From Sinobacterium norvegicum (GTDB taxonomy: Bacteria; Pseudomonadota; Gammaproteobacteria; Pseudomonadales; Sinobacteriaceae), in NCBI RefSeq assembly GCF_923077115.1, contig NZ_CAKLPX010000002.1, forward strand, positions 310,001-374,000: a stretch of DNA of 64,000 nt, in the 5' to 3' direction. Positions 18,122 to 31,194 of this stretch are shown here, piece by piece. Under the pieces are notes generated by a model. That model made no database searches, had not been told where the DNA came from, and saw nothing but the letters and a program-made list of their open reading frames with translations. Within the stretch, counting starts at the first letter, position 1; the number at the start of each line of letters is the position of its first letter. Made by a program: the position numbers and the translations under genes.

Positions 18122-18141
18122 AGCACTGGCGCGCCAGCGCT
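18122..18141. repeat. GC-rich palindrome
   Basis: A perfect 12-base palindrome CTGGCGCGCCAG (18126-18137) is extended to 20 bases with one mismatched pair on each side; it overlaps a second perfect palindrome, CCAGCGCTGG. It lies about 100 bases upstream of the MAPEG gene. Confidence 0.4.
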
Positions 18142-18237
18142 GGATTTAGGCATGACGGCTACTTTATAGTCAGTGCATCTTGCTGCTGTTATGCTGGTAT
18201 ACAGTTTTTGGCTAACATTGGCGTAAAGGGGTTGCCC

Positions 18238-18666
18238 ATGATGAATAATGAATTAATTTTGATGCCGGTAATTGGCATGATGCTGCTGACAGCGGTCGTT
18301 TGGCTTTATATGTTGGCTTTGAGATTAAGCTATATTGCCCGCCACCACATTGATGGTAGTCAGGTGGCTAGCCCTGAACAGTTGAGAGAACAGTTGCCGG
18401 AGGTTGTTAATCAGCCTGCCAATAATTTTAAAAACCTGTGTGAATTGCCGATCATCTTTTACGCCATCAGTATTATGATCTACGCCAGCTATAGCGTGGA
18501 TACATTTTACGTTAAAGCAGGGCTGATGTTTTTAGTGTTGAGAATCGGTCACAGCTTTGTTCATTGCACGTTTAACCATGTCGGTTTGCGTTTCGCTTTT
18601 TATCTCGGCTCATCGGTTGTGTTATGGGCGATGATTGCTCGTTTTTCGTTGCTACAGTTGTTTTAG
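18238..18666 (+). CDS. MAPEG-family membrane protein
   Basis: A 142-residue protein with four membrane helices: about residues 5-27, 65-85, 90-108 and 115-140. The loop between helices 1 and 2 and the second helix carry NNFKNLCELPIIFY, and the third region has RIGHSFVHCTFNHVGLRFAFY, matching the MAPEG (membrane-associated eicosanoid/glutathione metabolism) pattern seen in many bacterial proteins of unknown substrate. I start at the first of two consecutive ATG codons (18238), with AAAGGGG upstream. Stands alone. Confidence 0.85.
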   Translation: MMNNELILMPVIGMMLLTAVVWLYMLALRLSYIARHHIDGSQVASPEQLREQLPEVVNQPANNFKNLCELPIIFYAISIMIYASYSVDTFYVKAGLMFLVLRIGHSFVHCTFNHVGLRFAFYLGSSVVLWAMIARFSLLQLF

Positions 18667-18824
18667 CCCATCTGTGAACAGGGTTTGAAACTGTGGAATT
18701 GTGACAAGGAATAAACCATTGCGGGCGAATAGTTATTGCGGGCAGTTAATCACGCAGTTATTATCGCCACAAATGATACCCACCGTATGAATACGGCTTC
18801 GCTTGATGTTACTGAGAAAATATT

Positions 18825-19064
18825 ATGATGCACTTGTTAGATGAGTTGGAAAAAGAGATTGTCTCGGCGAAAGAGACGATTGAGCTGTTGCAGATGGAAG
18901 CCGGAGAGCTGCGAGCCGAAAGTGCTCAGGTTAATGACTTGCAGCAAAAAAATAGCCAGTTGGCAGCGGAGAATCAACAGCTAAAAGAAAATCAGGCGAA
19001 ATGGGAGCAACGTTTAGCCAGTTTGATGCGCCATTTCAAAGACGCCGAGCAGGTTGGCGCTTAA
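18825..19064 (+). CDS. zapB: Cell division protein ZapB
   Basis: A 79-residue protein that is almost wholly coiled coil. It aligns well by eye with E. coli ZapB (81 residues): ETIELLQMEAGELRAES corresponds to ZapB's TITLLQMEIEELKEKN, and AENQQLKENQAKWEQRLASLM to [20 protein letters not shown]. ZapB stabilises the Z ring and links it to ZapA and MatP. The start could be either of two adjacent ATG codons (18825 or 18828). No other division genes are near. Confidence 0.82.
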   Translation: MMHLLDELEKEIVSAKETIELLQMEAGELRAESAQVNDLQQKNSQLAAENQQLKENQAKWEQRLASLMRHFKDAEQVGA

Positions 19065-19196
19065 CATATGCTTACTTGTCGCCAGTCTTTTTAGGCCTTT
19101 TTCTGCCCCCCGTGCCATAATTTACTAGGCAATGACTCTGTAACATCGTCCGGTGGATACAGTAACGCTATTGAGTGGATTGAAATTAGGTTAACT

Positions 19197-19685
19197 ATGG
19201 CACGAAAATCAGCCGCTGAGGCAGCACGAACCAAGCAGAAAATCACCGACGCCATTATCCAGTTAACAATACACGAGGGATTTGAAGTTCTTTCGTATAC
19301 ACGGTTATCAAAAGAGACTGGGGTAAGCCGTTCGGGTATTGCCAATCACTTCCCCGATAAGCGCTCGATGGTCGAGGTTTTTCAAGGGCAAATCTTCACT
19401 ATTTTTACCCGCTATTTGGATATGACAACAGTCGAAAGCTTTCAGCACAGCTGGATGAACTCACTGGCGAGCGATGAATTTAGAAACATAATTTTGTTGG
19501 TTTTTGTCCATATGGGGACATCGGCCAACCCGGCGATGAATGTTAAGGCGGTGATGGGAGTCAACCGTTTGACAGGCTTTGTTGAGGGCAGCTTGGGGCA
19601 ACCGGGTGTTGCTGAGTTGGAATCGTTGTTAGGAAGAACCCTGTTAAGCGTCATCATGCGTAACAAGAGCAACGAGCTTGCCTGA
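19197..19685 (+). CDS. TetR-like regulator, short form
   Basis: A 162-residue protein with a TetR helix-turn-helix at about residues 12-58 (KITDAIIQLTIHEGFEVLSYTRLSKETGVSRSGIANHFPDK). At 162 residues it is shorter than most TetR proteins, so the ligand-binding part is reduced or divergent. It is convergent with the BetI-like regulator gene 28 bases away, and neither has an obvious target beside it. Confidence 0.8.
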   Translation: MARKSAAEAARTKQKITDAIIQLTIHEGFEVLSYTRLSKETGVSRSGIANHFPDKRSMVEVFQGQIFTIFTRYLDMTTVESFQHSWMNSLASDEFRNIILLVFVHMGTSANPAMNVKAVMGVNRLTGFVEGSLGQPGVAELESLLGRTLLSVIMRNKSNELA

Positions 19686-19712
19686 TCCGCTGCCCTTGTC
19701 GCAACAGCATGA

Positions 19713-20333
19713 TTAAGCCGCGCTGTGAGCGTACTGTCGCTGGGGTGCTCTGAGCTTGTTTAGCATGCCGTCAACCAGCTGCTTTGCGCGTTCGATAGGA
19801 AAGCTCGACTGCTCCAAAATTGAAGCATTGCTGAGGCCATCTACCATGGAGACCAAGGTGTCTGCCTCGTTGTCTATATCGATGGTCTCGGCTAAATCGC
19901 CAAGCTGGATCGCTTCGCTGATATTATTCCTAACGATATGGCGCCAGCGCTGATAATTGAGTCGTTGCTGGTCTCGAAGGTTGATATTGCTATTCGCCTG
20001 CCCCCAAAAACTTAAGGCGCCAGCGCCCTCTAATTCCGCCTCTTGATCAGCCAGCAAGCCAACGAGTGAGTATCTCAGCCTGGCCAGCCCTGGCGATTTT
20101 TCGGCGATTTGCAGCTCGATTTGATCGAGCGTTTTGTTGGCCACCCATTCGAAGACAAAGCGAATGAGTTGCTCCTTGTCTTTAAAATAGTGCGGTACGA
20201 CACCCCGGCTAAACCCCCCCTCCTCAGCGATGGAGCGGAAGGTTGCACCGTCGACACCAGAGCGCTGGATTACACGCAGAGTCACCTCTGCAATTTCATT
20301 TCTTCGTTGATCGTGATCGACTATTTTAGGCAT
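19713..20333 (-). CDS. TetR-family regulator, BetI-like
   Basis: A 206-residue repressor beginning MPKIVDHDQRRNEIAEVTLRVI, close in wording to BetI (choline/glycine-betaine regulator). The helix-turn-helix follows (ATFRSIAEEGGFSRGVVPHYFKDKEQL), and the C-terminal half shows the BetI-type ligand domain pattern (GALSFWGQANSNINLRDQQRLNYQRWRHIV). No betaine or choline genes are present, so the name BetI is not warranted; many BetI-like proteins control other catabolic genes. A 6+5+6 inverted repeat about 57 bases upstream may be its own operator. Confidence 0.85.
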   Translation of the reverse strand: MPKIVDHDQRRNEIAEVTLRVIQRSGVDGATFRSIAEEGGFSRGVVPHYFKDKEQLIRFVFEWVANKTLDQIELQIAEKSPGLARLRYSLVGLLADQEAELEGAGALSFWGQANSNINLRDQQRLNYQRWRHIVRNNISEAIQLGDLAETIDIDNEADTLVSMVDGLSNASILEQSSFPIERAKQLVDGMLNKLRAPQRQYAHSAA

Positions 20334-20645
20334 GGCTTGTTGCTCGGTTAGCTATTATTTTTCAGCGTATAACAATGTTGGCTGGATATCTCCTAGTCCT
20401 TAGGAGGGATAAAACTATTTCTGCTTGTTTGAATATATTATATTTGGAAATTTAAGAGTGCTATACTGTCAGATAGTTCAGGTCTCTATCTTGTTGATAA
20501 ATATCATTTTAAATCGTACGAGCGTACCACTATGAAAAACTGTGAGCCAGTTCCGTCGATTTTTATTTTCAGGCGTCCGACTTAATTATTTTTTAATCGG
20601 TACAATACAGTGATTGGCAGTAGGCTATTATTTCAAGGAGGGGTA
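20334..20645. other. Intergenic region, divergent promoters
   Basis: About 310 AT-rich bases between the leftward BetI-like gene and the rightward DUF4124-like gene. No small gene seen; one inverted repeat is listed at 20390-20406. Confidence 0.5.
20390..20406. promoter_or_regulatory. Inverted repeat upstream of the BetI-like gene
   Basis: CTCCTA and TAGGAG arms with a 5-base spacer, 57 bases before the regulator's start. A candidate autoregulatory site. Confidence 0.35.
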
Positions 20646-22256
<1,611 letters not shown>

Positions 22257-22413
22257 TTATAATAGATAACATCTGAAAATGATTGATGTGGGGCACTTTT
22301 ACCTGTTAGTGGATATAAATGGATGTCGCCACTAGGTACATTATGTCGTTTTTGCTATGCTGCAAGGCCATTTTCGCGCTGAAGACAGAATAATTAGGAG
22401 CAGTGGATTGGTC

Positions 22414-23286
22414 ATGAATGTTAAAAAAGCGATCTTCCCTGTGGCTGGTATGGGCACGCGTTTTCTCCCCGCCACCAAGGCCTGTCCCAAGGAAATGTTG
22501 CCGGTAGTCGATAAGCCACTGATACAGTATGCCGTTGAAGAGGCTGTTGCAGCCGGCATTACAGACTTAGTATTTGTCACCTCATCGACAAAGCGGGCAA
22601 TTGAAGACCACTTCGACAAGAATTTCGAGCTTGAGCATAAGTTGGGCGAGGCCGGTAAGGATGAGCTGTTAGAAACAGTTAGGTCGATTATCCCCCCTCA
22701 CGTAAACTGCTATTATGTGCGCCAACCAGAAGCTCTAGGCTTGGGGCATGCCGTACTCTGCGCCAAAGATATTATCGGCGCTGAGCCCGTTGCCATCTTG
22801 TTGGCCGATGACATGATCTACAGCCCGAATGTCCCTGCATTAAATACCATGGTTGCCAAGGCTGAACAGGGTTGTTCTGTCGTCGCCATCGAAGAGGTAC
22901 CGCGGGAGCAAGTGTATAAATACGGTGTCATCGCCCCGGCGGAACAGCACGGTGACATGTATAAGTTAGGCGGCATCGTTGAGAAACCGTCGGTAGAAGA
23001 GGCGCCTTCGAATTTAAGTGTGGTCGGCCGCTATGTATTACAGCCCCGTATATTTGAATTGTTAGCGACGACAGAGCGCGGTGCTGGCGGTGAAATACAA
23101 TTAACTGATGCTATCGCAGAGCTGTTAAAAGAGGAACAAGTCTACGGCTTTAAGTTCGATGGTATTCGGTATGACTGTGGCAGTAAACTTGGCCATATGA
23201 AAGCCAATGTGGAGTATGGCTTAAGGCATGAAGAACTAGAGAGTAAGTTTAAAGAGTATCTTGTTGATTTATTGGCTGACAGCTGA
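22414..23286 (+). CDS. galU: UTP-glucose-1-phosphate uridylyltransferase GalU
   Basis: Makes UDP-glucose for envelope polysaccharides. 290 residues, starting [28 protein letters not shown], the family's pyrophosphorylase motif; later [39 protein letters not shown] and [12 protein letters not shown] are all as in GalU. The upstream open frame to 22357 is not typical of the family, so the ATG at 22414 is used, although its TAGGAG is rather far (13 bases). It sits at the downstream edge of the polysaccharide operon and converges with it. Confidence 0.96.
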   Translation: MNVKKAIFPVAGMGTRFLPATKACPKEMLPVVDKPLIQYAVEEAVAAGITDLVFVTSSTKRAIEDHFDKNFELEHKLGEAGKDELLETVRSIIPPHVNCYYVRQPEALGLGHAVLCAKDIIGAEPVAILLADDMIYSPNVPALNTMVAKAEQGCSVVAIEEVPREQVYKYGVIAPAEQHGDMYKLGGIVEKPSVEEAPSNLSVVGRYVLQPRIFELLATTERGAGGEIQLTDAIAELLKEEQVYGFKFDGIRYDCGSKLGHMKANVEYGLRHEELESKFKEYLVDLLADS

Positions 23287-23293
23287 GGTATGA

Positions 23294-23317
23294 AAGCCTA
23301 CTTGGCTAGGTAGGCTT
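23294..23317. terminator. Hairpin between galU and the polysaccharide operon
   Basis: AAGCCTAC and GTAGGCTT form perfect 8-base arms with an 8-base loop in the 19-base gap, overlapping the last codons of the convergent glycosyltransferase. There is no T-tract on either strand. Confidence 0.45.
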
Positions 23318-24439
23318 GGAATGACTGTTCTCGTTAATTATCGTTTGGTAAAGCTGGTAATAACTACCCCCAACAACTTTGCCCGTGAATTTTTCGAGAT
23401 AGCGCTGGCGCGCCATCTGCCCCATTTTTTTTGTTTCTTCAGGGTTGTTATATAGTCTATCCATGGCGCGACGAAGCAAACTTGGATTGTTTGGCGCGAC
23501 CACCAGCCCCGTCGTTTCATTTAAGTTCACAAAGCTGGTGCCTGTGCCAACTTCTGTTGAAATCATAGGCTTGCCCATCATTGCGGCTTCCAGCAATGTG
23601 ATACCAAAGGCTTCTGATCGAAGGTGAGAGGGAAATACAACAGCTTTAGATAGGGTTAAAAGGGCAACTTTTTTTTCATCGGAAACAAAGCCGGGGAAGT
23701 GAACATTATTCAGCCCTAGTACTTTTGCTTGCTCCTTTAACGCTTCCTCTTCATGTCCGGCTCCAGCGATTACAACCTGGTAAGCGGCGTCCTTGATGGC
23801 ATTAAGTAGTATGTGAAGGCCCTTATAGTAGCGAAATACGCCCACAAAAAAATAAAAGTCGGAGCCATATTCTTGACGAGTAGTTTCAAGGAGTGAGGTG
23901 CTGGCATCAGGGTATGAAGCCTGGTCAATACCAAGAGGGATGACCGCAACTGTTTTTGCATAATTTGCAAGAATGCTACTCGACTGACAATAGTTATCGG
24001 AAGTAGCAATAATTCTCGCGGCTCCCTTCAAAAAATTATTCATCAAGGGACTGTAAATTAGACCCAGTTTTTTCTGCCTAACAATGTCTGAGTGATAGGT
24101 GATGATGTAGGGTTTGTTGCCACCTACCGCCGCTTCGAGTAAGTCGGCAAATGGCCAAGGAAAGTGGTAGTGAACAACATCACACCATCGATAGAGCTCT
24201 TTAAAGAGGGGCGCGGCCTTGAAACCAATATCACATGACTTGATGCTTAAATGGCGATGAGAGCGATAAACGGTAGCCTCTGGGTAATCAATTACCGCAT
24301 CGCCTGGTTTTCTTTGTAGAGAAAATATTCGATTATCAGCTCCCAGTGCGGATGTGCCTCTTGCGATTTGACGAATCGCTTCTTCAAGGCCGCCTTGGCT
24401 ATCGGGGTAATAAGTTCTATAAACCTGTAGTACTTTCAT
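23306..24439 (-). CDS. Glycosyltransferase family 4 (WbpZ-like)
   Basis: A 377-residue GT-B sugar transferase, the last gene of the operon. The start MKVLQVYRTYYPDSQGGLEEAIRQIA is the usual GT4 acceptor lobe; the donor lobe has FFVGVFRYYKGLHILL, VVIAGAGHEEE, FPGFVSDEKK and the EX7E motif in RSEAFGITLLEAAMMGKP. Because it follows rmd and gmd, it probably uses GDP-D-rhamnose or GDP-mannose, like WbpZ/WbpY of the Pseudomonas common polysaccharide antigen; that assignment is inference from context. Confidence 0.88.
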   Translation of the reverse strand: MKVLQVYRTYYPDSQGGLEEAIRQIARGTSALGADNRIFSLQRKPGDAVIDYPEATVYRSHRHLSIKSCDIGFKAAPLFKELYRWCDVVHYHFPWPFADLLEAAVGGNKPYIITYHSDIVRQKKLGLIYSPLMNNFLKGAARIIATSDNYCQSSSILANYAKTVAVIPLGIDQASYPDASTSLLETTRQEYGSDFYFFVGVFRYYKGLHILLNAIKDAAYQVVIAGAGHEEEALKEQAKVLGLNNVHFPGFVSDEKKVALLTLSKAVVFPSHLRSEAFGITLLEAAMMGKPMISTEVGTGTSFVNLNETTGLVVAPNNPSLLRRAMDRLYNNPEETKKMGQMARQRYLEKFTGKVVGGSYYQLYQTIINENSHSKPT

Positions 24440-24492
24440 TAATTAATTGCTTTATAAAGTCGCGAGTAGGGTCGAAGAGGACGCGGTATATA

Positions 24493-25431
24493 TTAACGGC
24501 GCGAGCGCCAGTCATTAAGTAGCGACATGAGAGTATTGTCTATTGTGTGGAGCGGCTTCCAGCCGGTAACCCTTTCAATCTCTCGGCAATCTCCTGCGGC
24601 AATTGGGATGTCAGAGGGGCGGAGTCGGCTGGGGTCTTGCTCAATAGTGATTTTGGCAGAGCTATGGCTTAGCAGAGTTGATAAAACATCGGCAATTTTG
24701 ACTGGTTTCCCCGATGCAATATTAAAAACTTTTTGATGCTCGATCTTTTTACAGTGCTTTAGTAAGGCGATATAGGCATGGCAAACATCTCTAACATCCA
24801 AGAAGTCACGGTAAGCATCAAGGTTACCAACCTTAATGGTAGTCTCTTGAGTATTGTGTTCAATATTGGCTATTTGCTTGGCAAATGAACCGGTGACAAA
24901 ATCTGCCGATTGGCCTGGGCCAATATGGTTAAACGGACGTGCAATGGCGCCACAGTGGCCTTGCTTGAAAAACTGATGCATCAGCAGTTCAGCGGCTAGT
25001 TTACTTGCGGCGTATGGATTCATCGGTTGGCAGCGAGCATTTTCCTGCAGCGGGTCTCCAGATTTGAAGCTCGCGCCGTAGACTTCAGATGAACTGACGA
25101 ACAACACAAAGGCATTGGGGGCGCTGGATTTAACCGCCTCCAGAAGGTTCAGCGTACCCATAACATTGGTTTGCCAGGTACGCTGAGGGTCATCGAAGCT
25201 GGTTGGAACATGAGTGACAGCAGCTAAATGGACAACATGAGTCGGCTTGCATTGTTGAACAGCGGCAGATACATCATGGCTGTTACGGATATCGAGCTGT
25301 ATCAAGTCAGTCTCATGCTCTGATGGAGGTAGATGGGTCGTTCCGGTGACCTTAAACCCAGCCTCAATGAGGTAACGCTTTAATACCTTACCAACAAAGC
25401 CGCCGGCGCCGGTTAATAATACATGTTTCAC
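24493..25431 (-). CDS. rmd: GDP-6-deoxy-D-lyxo-4-hexulose reductase (GDP-D-rhamnose synthesis)
   Basis: An NAD(P)H-dependent short-chain reductase of 312 residues that turns the Gmd product into GDP-D-rhamnose. It has the Rossmann motif TGAGGFVGKVL, catalytic Ser in VSSSEVYG and the YAASK (YxxxK) motif, and the substrate block ARPFNHIGPGQSADFV and YRDFLDVRDVCHAY, very like Pseudomonas Rmd. The start is GTG at 25431 with an upstream GGAGG. It follows gmd by 26 bases. Fucose synthase would be an alternative partner for Gmd, but its sequence is different. Confidence 0.9.
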   Translation of the reverse strand: MKHVLLTGAGGFVGKVLKRYLIEAGFKVTGTTHLPPSEHETDLIQLDIRNSHDVSAAVQQCKPTHVVHLAAVTHVPTSFDDPQRTWQTNVMGTLNLLEAVKSSAPNAFVLFVSSSEVYGASFKSGDPLQENARCQPMNPYAASKLAAELLMHQFFKQGHCGAIARPFNHIGPGQSADFVTGSFAKQIANIEHNTQETTIKVGNLDAYRDFLDVRDVCHAYIALLKHCKKIEHQKVFNIASGKPVKIADVLSTLLSHSSAKITIEQDPSRLRPSDIPIAAGDCREIERVTGWKPLHTIDNTLMSLLNDWRSRR

Positions 25432-25457
25432 CTTATCTACCTCCTACAGCATCAGAT

Positions 25458-27885
<2,428 letters not shown>

Positions 27886-27886
27886 T

Positions 27887-29017
27887 TTATATCTTAATAA
27901 TCTGCTGTTGAATAGTTTGAAGTATGTTTGCCATGACCCAGTATAAAACCATCGCTGCTGGGAATGGATAAAACAGAATAAAGAACGCTGCGGCCATTAG
28001 ATAGAGGTTGCGTTTTTGCTTTGCCATTTCACCGCTGGAGGCGTGTGTATTCTGGAATATGACGGTAGAAAACAAAGTCACGACCGTCATGATAACAGGA
28101 AGTATGCTGATAGTTGAGCCGAAAAGCGGTAGTGTAAATGGCAACTCACCAATAGTATCAGGCAGAGATAGATCCGTAATCCAAAAAAACGACTGGCTAG
28201 CAAACTGAGGCATCTCGCCGAGTGCGTTGAAAGTAGCGATGAGTATAGGGATTTGTATAAACATCCCAATCATTGGTTTTAGAGTATAGAAGGGGCTTAC
28301 ACCTAGCTGCTTGTGAGCGGCCATTATGCGGTTGTGAGCCTCTTCGCCATCGTACTGACTTTTTATCTCATTAAGCTTGGGCTCTAGCGCTGACTGCACC
28401 TGACTAACTCGACGTTGAAATCGGGTGGTCATGATACCGACAGGGATGAGTAACACTTTTAGCAGCAGAGCGAAGAGGATAATAGCCAGCCCCCAATTGC
28501 CAACCAGCGATTGAATAATGACCAGAGAAAACTCGACAGCTCTCGATATTTGGGCAAGACCAATCCATAAGTGGTTATAGCGAATCTGGTCAAGCTCAGG
28601 GGCAACCGACGACAGTTTGTCTTTGTTGGCAACCTGTACAATAGCATGAGGGGAGTCAAGAGAGGTGACACTGGTCAGCAAAAGCTCATCGTCGCTCAAG
28701 CTGAAGTTGAGGCCGTCAGCTTGGATGACTAAGGTGTCTAAGCGTTTAACTGCAGCAAGCCACCGATTGCTATTGAGGGTGTAGTTCTCACCGGGTATTA
28801 AGCGCTCAATTTGGTCGGCGCTAACGAGAAAATAATTAATATTGTTATAGTAGCTCGCCAAACCATAAAAGGTTGGCTCTGCATCATTTTGGAGAAAAGA
28901 ATGCACGGTAGAGGTGGCGGTTGGCTGTTCGGCTGTCACCGTGCTTTTATCAACGGAGGCGAATAGTGGGCTAATTAACAAAAACTGTAGCAATATCGAG
29001 AGAGTAATATAACGCAT
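27887..29017 (-). CDS. YidC/Oxa1-family membrane insertase paralogue
   Basis: A 376-residue inner-membrane protein. A cleavable-looking signal (residues 1-20, ending LFA) is followed by a short periplasmic domain (about 21-150) much smaller than the P1 domain of standard YidC. The Oxa1 core (about 160-376) is clear: GNWGLAIILFALLLKVLLIPVG, the cytoplasmic hairpin QVQSALEPKLNEIKSQY, LGVSPFYTLKPMIGMFIQIPILIATFNAL, then three more helices. Lys takes the place of the conserved Arg of the hydrophilic groove (five residues before the Pro, as in E. coli Arg366). The housekeeping yidC neighbours (rnpA, rpmH, mnmE) are absent; it is inside the polysaccharide operon, next to two multi-helix transferases that it may help insert. 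Confidence 0.85.
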   Translation of the reverse strand: MRYITLSILLQFLLISPLFASVDKSTVTAEQPTATSTVHSFLQNDAEPTFYGLASYYNNINYFLVSADQIERLIPGENYTLNSNRWLAAVKRLDTLVIQADGLNFSLSDDELLLTSVTSLDSPHAIVQVANKDKLSSVAPELDQIRYNHLWIGLAQISRAVEFSLVIIQSLVGNWGLAIILFALLLKVLLIPVGIMTTRFQRRVSQVQSALEPKLNEIKSQYDGEEAHNRIMAAHKQLGVSPFYTLKPMIGMFIQIPILIATFNALGEMPQFASQSFFWITDLSLPDTIGELPFTLPLFGSTISILPVIMTVVTLFSTVIFQNTHASSGEMAKQKRNLYLMAAAFFILFYPFPAAMVLYWVMANILQTIQQQIIKI

Positions 29018-29022
29018 AATTA

Positions 29023-31194
29023 TTAATTATCCAGCTTCTTAAATTCTAAAGATATGACGGAAAAATCTCCCTGACCTAAGTAGTACATTCTAGCCTCTAT
29101 ATTGGTGCGGGCGTTTTTACCCATAGCTCCAGGCGGAATAATAAACTCACCTTCTGTACTGGCGGTCTCATTATTGCTGCCGTATATGACGAGTTCCTTT
29201 AAAGCATTGTCTTGCGTATTGGTTGTGCGAACATCAAACTTCGCGGCACTTTCTGTCTGTGGTAGAGATGAGGAAAACATCATGGAGTATGAATACCTTC
29301 CTGGTTTGAGTTGTATGTAAGGGCCATAAGTAATGTAACTAGGTGGTGATTTCTTATTGTATATAACTCGTGAAGAGCCAACAACTTCACCGGACTGAGA
29401 GGGAAGGTCAGAACCTTTATAGGAGTATTTAACGTCAATATCACGTTGAGTTGTTTTATCAAGGTCGAAGCTAGGTTTACCATTAATGAATATCAAGGGT
29501 ATTTTTTCAATGCTTTGTTTCTCATTCTTCCCAGGAGGGAAGTAAAAGAAGTTTTGATTGGAGCCGGGGGCTGGTGCGCATGATGCCTTTAAACAAAGTG
29601 TTAAATCATAGCCTTCTGCGTTTGGCGGAGCGCTAAGGTTCAACATTGACGCAATGGTAGGATATATGTCCAGCAACGTTGTTTTTCGTTGATTTAGAAA
29701 AAAAGGAGACGTTGATTTTTTGTTCGCCTTGATCATCAATAGGGTAAATGCTCTAGACTCGAGTTGTTTTTGAGACCATGGGTGGATTTCACTGCGATAA
29801 GACTTTTGCGGTTCTTTGGACCTATTTTTTTCTGTAAAACCTGCCCAGCCGGACCCGTGATCACCATGAATAATAAAAATTGAATTCTCATATCTACCTA
29901 GTCGCTTGAGTTCATCAATGAATTCAGCAACTAATTTGTTCGCACACGAAACTTGTAAAGAATAACGCTGAGGAAATGTCCCCTTGGTGATACCATAATT
30001 GCAATTATCGTCTACGAAGTATGGCCCATGAGGCAAAACGGGTTGAATCAAAAGGTATTCCCCCGAGTTTTTCCGTTGGTGTTCTGTTGCTATTGCATGC
30101 TTTAAAATCAATGTTCCGGTATAAGGTTCAATGCCATCTGCGATTGTCTTGGGTTGAGGTAGGTCAGAGCGTTGAGGGTAAAGGTTGCCGATTTTTTTTC
30201 CATAGGAAAGTGCTCTGTTAGTGATTGCGTTTGGTAAAATTCTACCGGCCAACAAAGAAGAAAATTGACTTAGCATCGGGTGTTTAATGTTTGTAGCGGC
30301 TTTGTATATATCTTGCCCGCTCTCAAAGTTATCAATCAATGGGGAGTAAAGTAAGGGTCTTTTTCCGAATACATTAAGGTTGTAGCCGGCTGTCGAAAGC
30401 ATTGTGTAAAGGCCTTGGTCGGCATTGTTGATCCAGTCAATATAATGCTCGCCGCTAAACGTTGTACTGGTTAGATAGCTAGCGATTGATGGCAGGGAGT
30501 AAGGGTAGTTTGCAATGTTTTTTTCAAATAATGTAAAGCCATCAAATGCCTCGGTGTTTGACTGTTCGATGTCCTCAAGAAAGAAATCGGTCTGCATTGC
30601 GTCGAGATGAAAGTGATAGATGTTGGGCAGGTGGTCGTTGTTAGTGCTAACCGAAGTTTTATTGTCGGTTTGAACATTTAGTGCGGTAGATAAATAAATA
30701 TTGGCTGATAAGTATAAGAAAGAGAAGGCGATAAAAAATAATGACACCATGCCGCATGTTTCAAAATATTTTTTTCCCTTGAAGTAGAATGCGAAAACAG
30801 AGGCGATTATGCACAGCTCTATCAAAGTGATAGACAATGGCTGGCTACTTCTTATATTGCTGCCATCGAGTTGGCTAAGCTGTATTGGTGCAAGAGTATC
30901 ACAAAATAGTGCAATAATACCTAAATTAAATAATAGCCACGCGGGCTTTACTAAGTCAGCCAATGCCGGTTTAATTTTCTTTATAGTTAAGTATATTGCA
31001 ATAATTGTTGCCAACAGAAATATTGAAATAATGGCAGGCAAGCCGATTAAAAATATGTCTCCTCCCCATTCCTCCATATTGTAATAAAAAAGCTCAGAGG
31101 GAATGAATACGAGGCAGACAGCTAGTGGGAAATATATCATCCCTAGGATGTATGTTTGCTTGTAAGACGGCATTGGTTTAATCCAGTGGGGCAT
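29023..31194 (-). CDS. Membrane-bound sulfatase/LtaS-fold transferase 1
   Basis: A 723-residue protein with five N-terminal membrane helices (within residues 15-168) and a periplasmic alkaline-phosphatase-superfamily domain (about 188-540), the layout of LtaS and OpgB phosphoglycerol transferases. Metal-site marks are Asp198 in YHFHLDAMQ, His389 in LPHGPYF and Asp445-His446 in HGDHGSGW; the nucleophile is probably Ser233 in NYPYSLPSIASYL. The last ~150 residues form a beta-rich domain (YITYGPYIQLKPGRYSYSM) also found in the neighbouring homologue. It should transfer or remove a phosphate- or sulfate-type ester at the periplasmic face; direction and donor are unknown. Starts inside the previous gene (17-base overlap). 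Confidence 0.8.
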   Translation of the reverse strand: MPHWIKPMPSYKQTYILGMIYFPLAVCLVFIPSELFYYNMEEWGGDIFLIGLPAIISIFLLATIIAIYLTIKKIKPALADLVKPAWLLFNLGIIALFCDTLAPIQLSQLDGSNIRSSQPLSITLIELCIIASVFAFYFKGKKYFETCGMVSLFFIAFSFLYLSANIYLSTALNVQTDNKTSVSTNNDHLPNIYHFHLDAMQTDFFLEDIEQSNTEAFDGFTLFEKNIANYPYSLPSIASYLTSTTFSGEHYIDWINNADQGLYTMLSTAGYNLNVFGKRPLLYSPLIDNFESGQDIYKAATNIKHPMLSQFSSLLAGRILPNAITNRALSYGKKIGNLYPQRSDLPQPKTIADGIEPYTGTLILKHAIATEHQRKNSGEYLLIQPVLPHGPYFVDDNCNYGITKGTFPQRYSLQVSCANKLVAEFIDELKRLGRYENSIFIIHGDHGSGWAGFTEKNRSKEPQKSYRSEIHPWSQKQLESRAFTLLMIKANKKSTSPFFLNQRKTTLLDIYPTIASMLNLSAPPNAEGYDLTLCLKASCAPAPGSNQNFFYFPPGKNEKQSIEKIPLIFINGKPSFDLDKTTQRDIDVKYSYKGSDLPSQSGEVVGSSRVIYNKKSPPSYITYGPYIQLKPGRYSYSMMFSSSLPQTESAAKFDVRTTNTQDNALKELVIYGSNNETASTEGEFIIPPGAMGKNARTNIEARMYYLGQGDFSVISLEFKKLDN

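Noticed and set aside
19713-20333. betI of a choline/betaine operon
   Set aside because: Sequence is BetI-like but no betA, betB or betT is nearby.
27887-29017. Housekeeping yidC
   Set aside because: The periplasmic domain is far too short, a signal peptide is present, and rnpA/rpmH/mnmE are absent.
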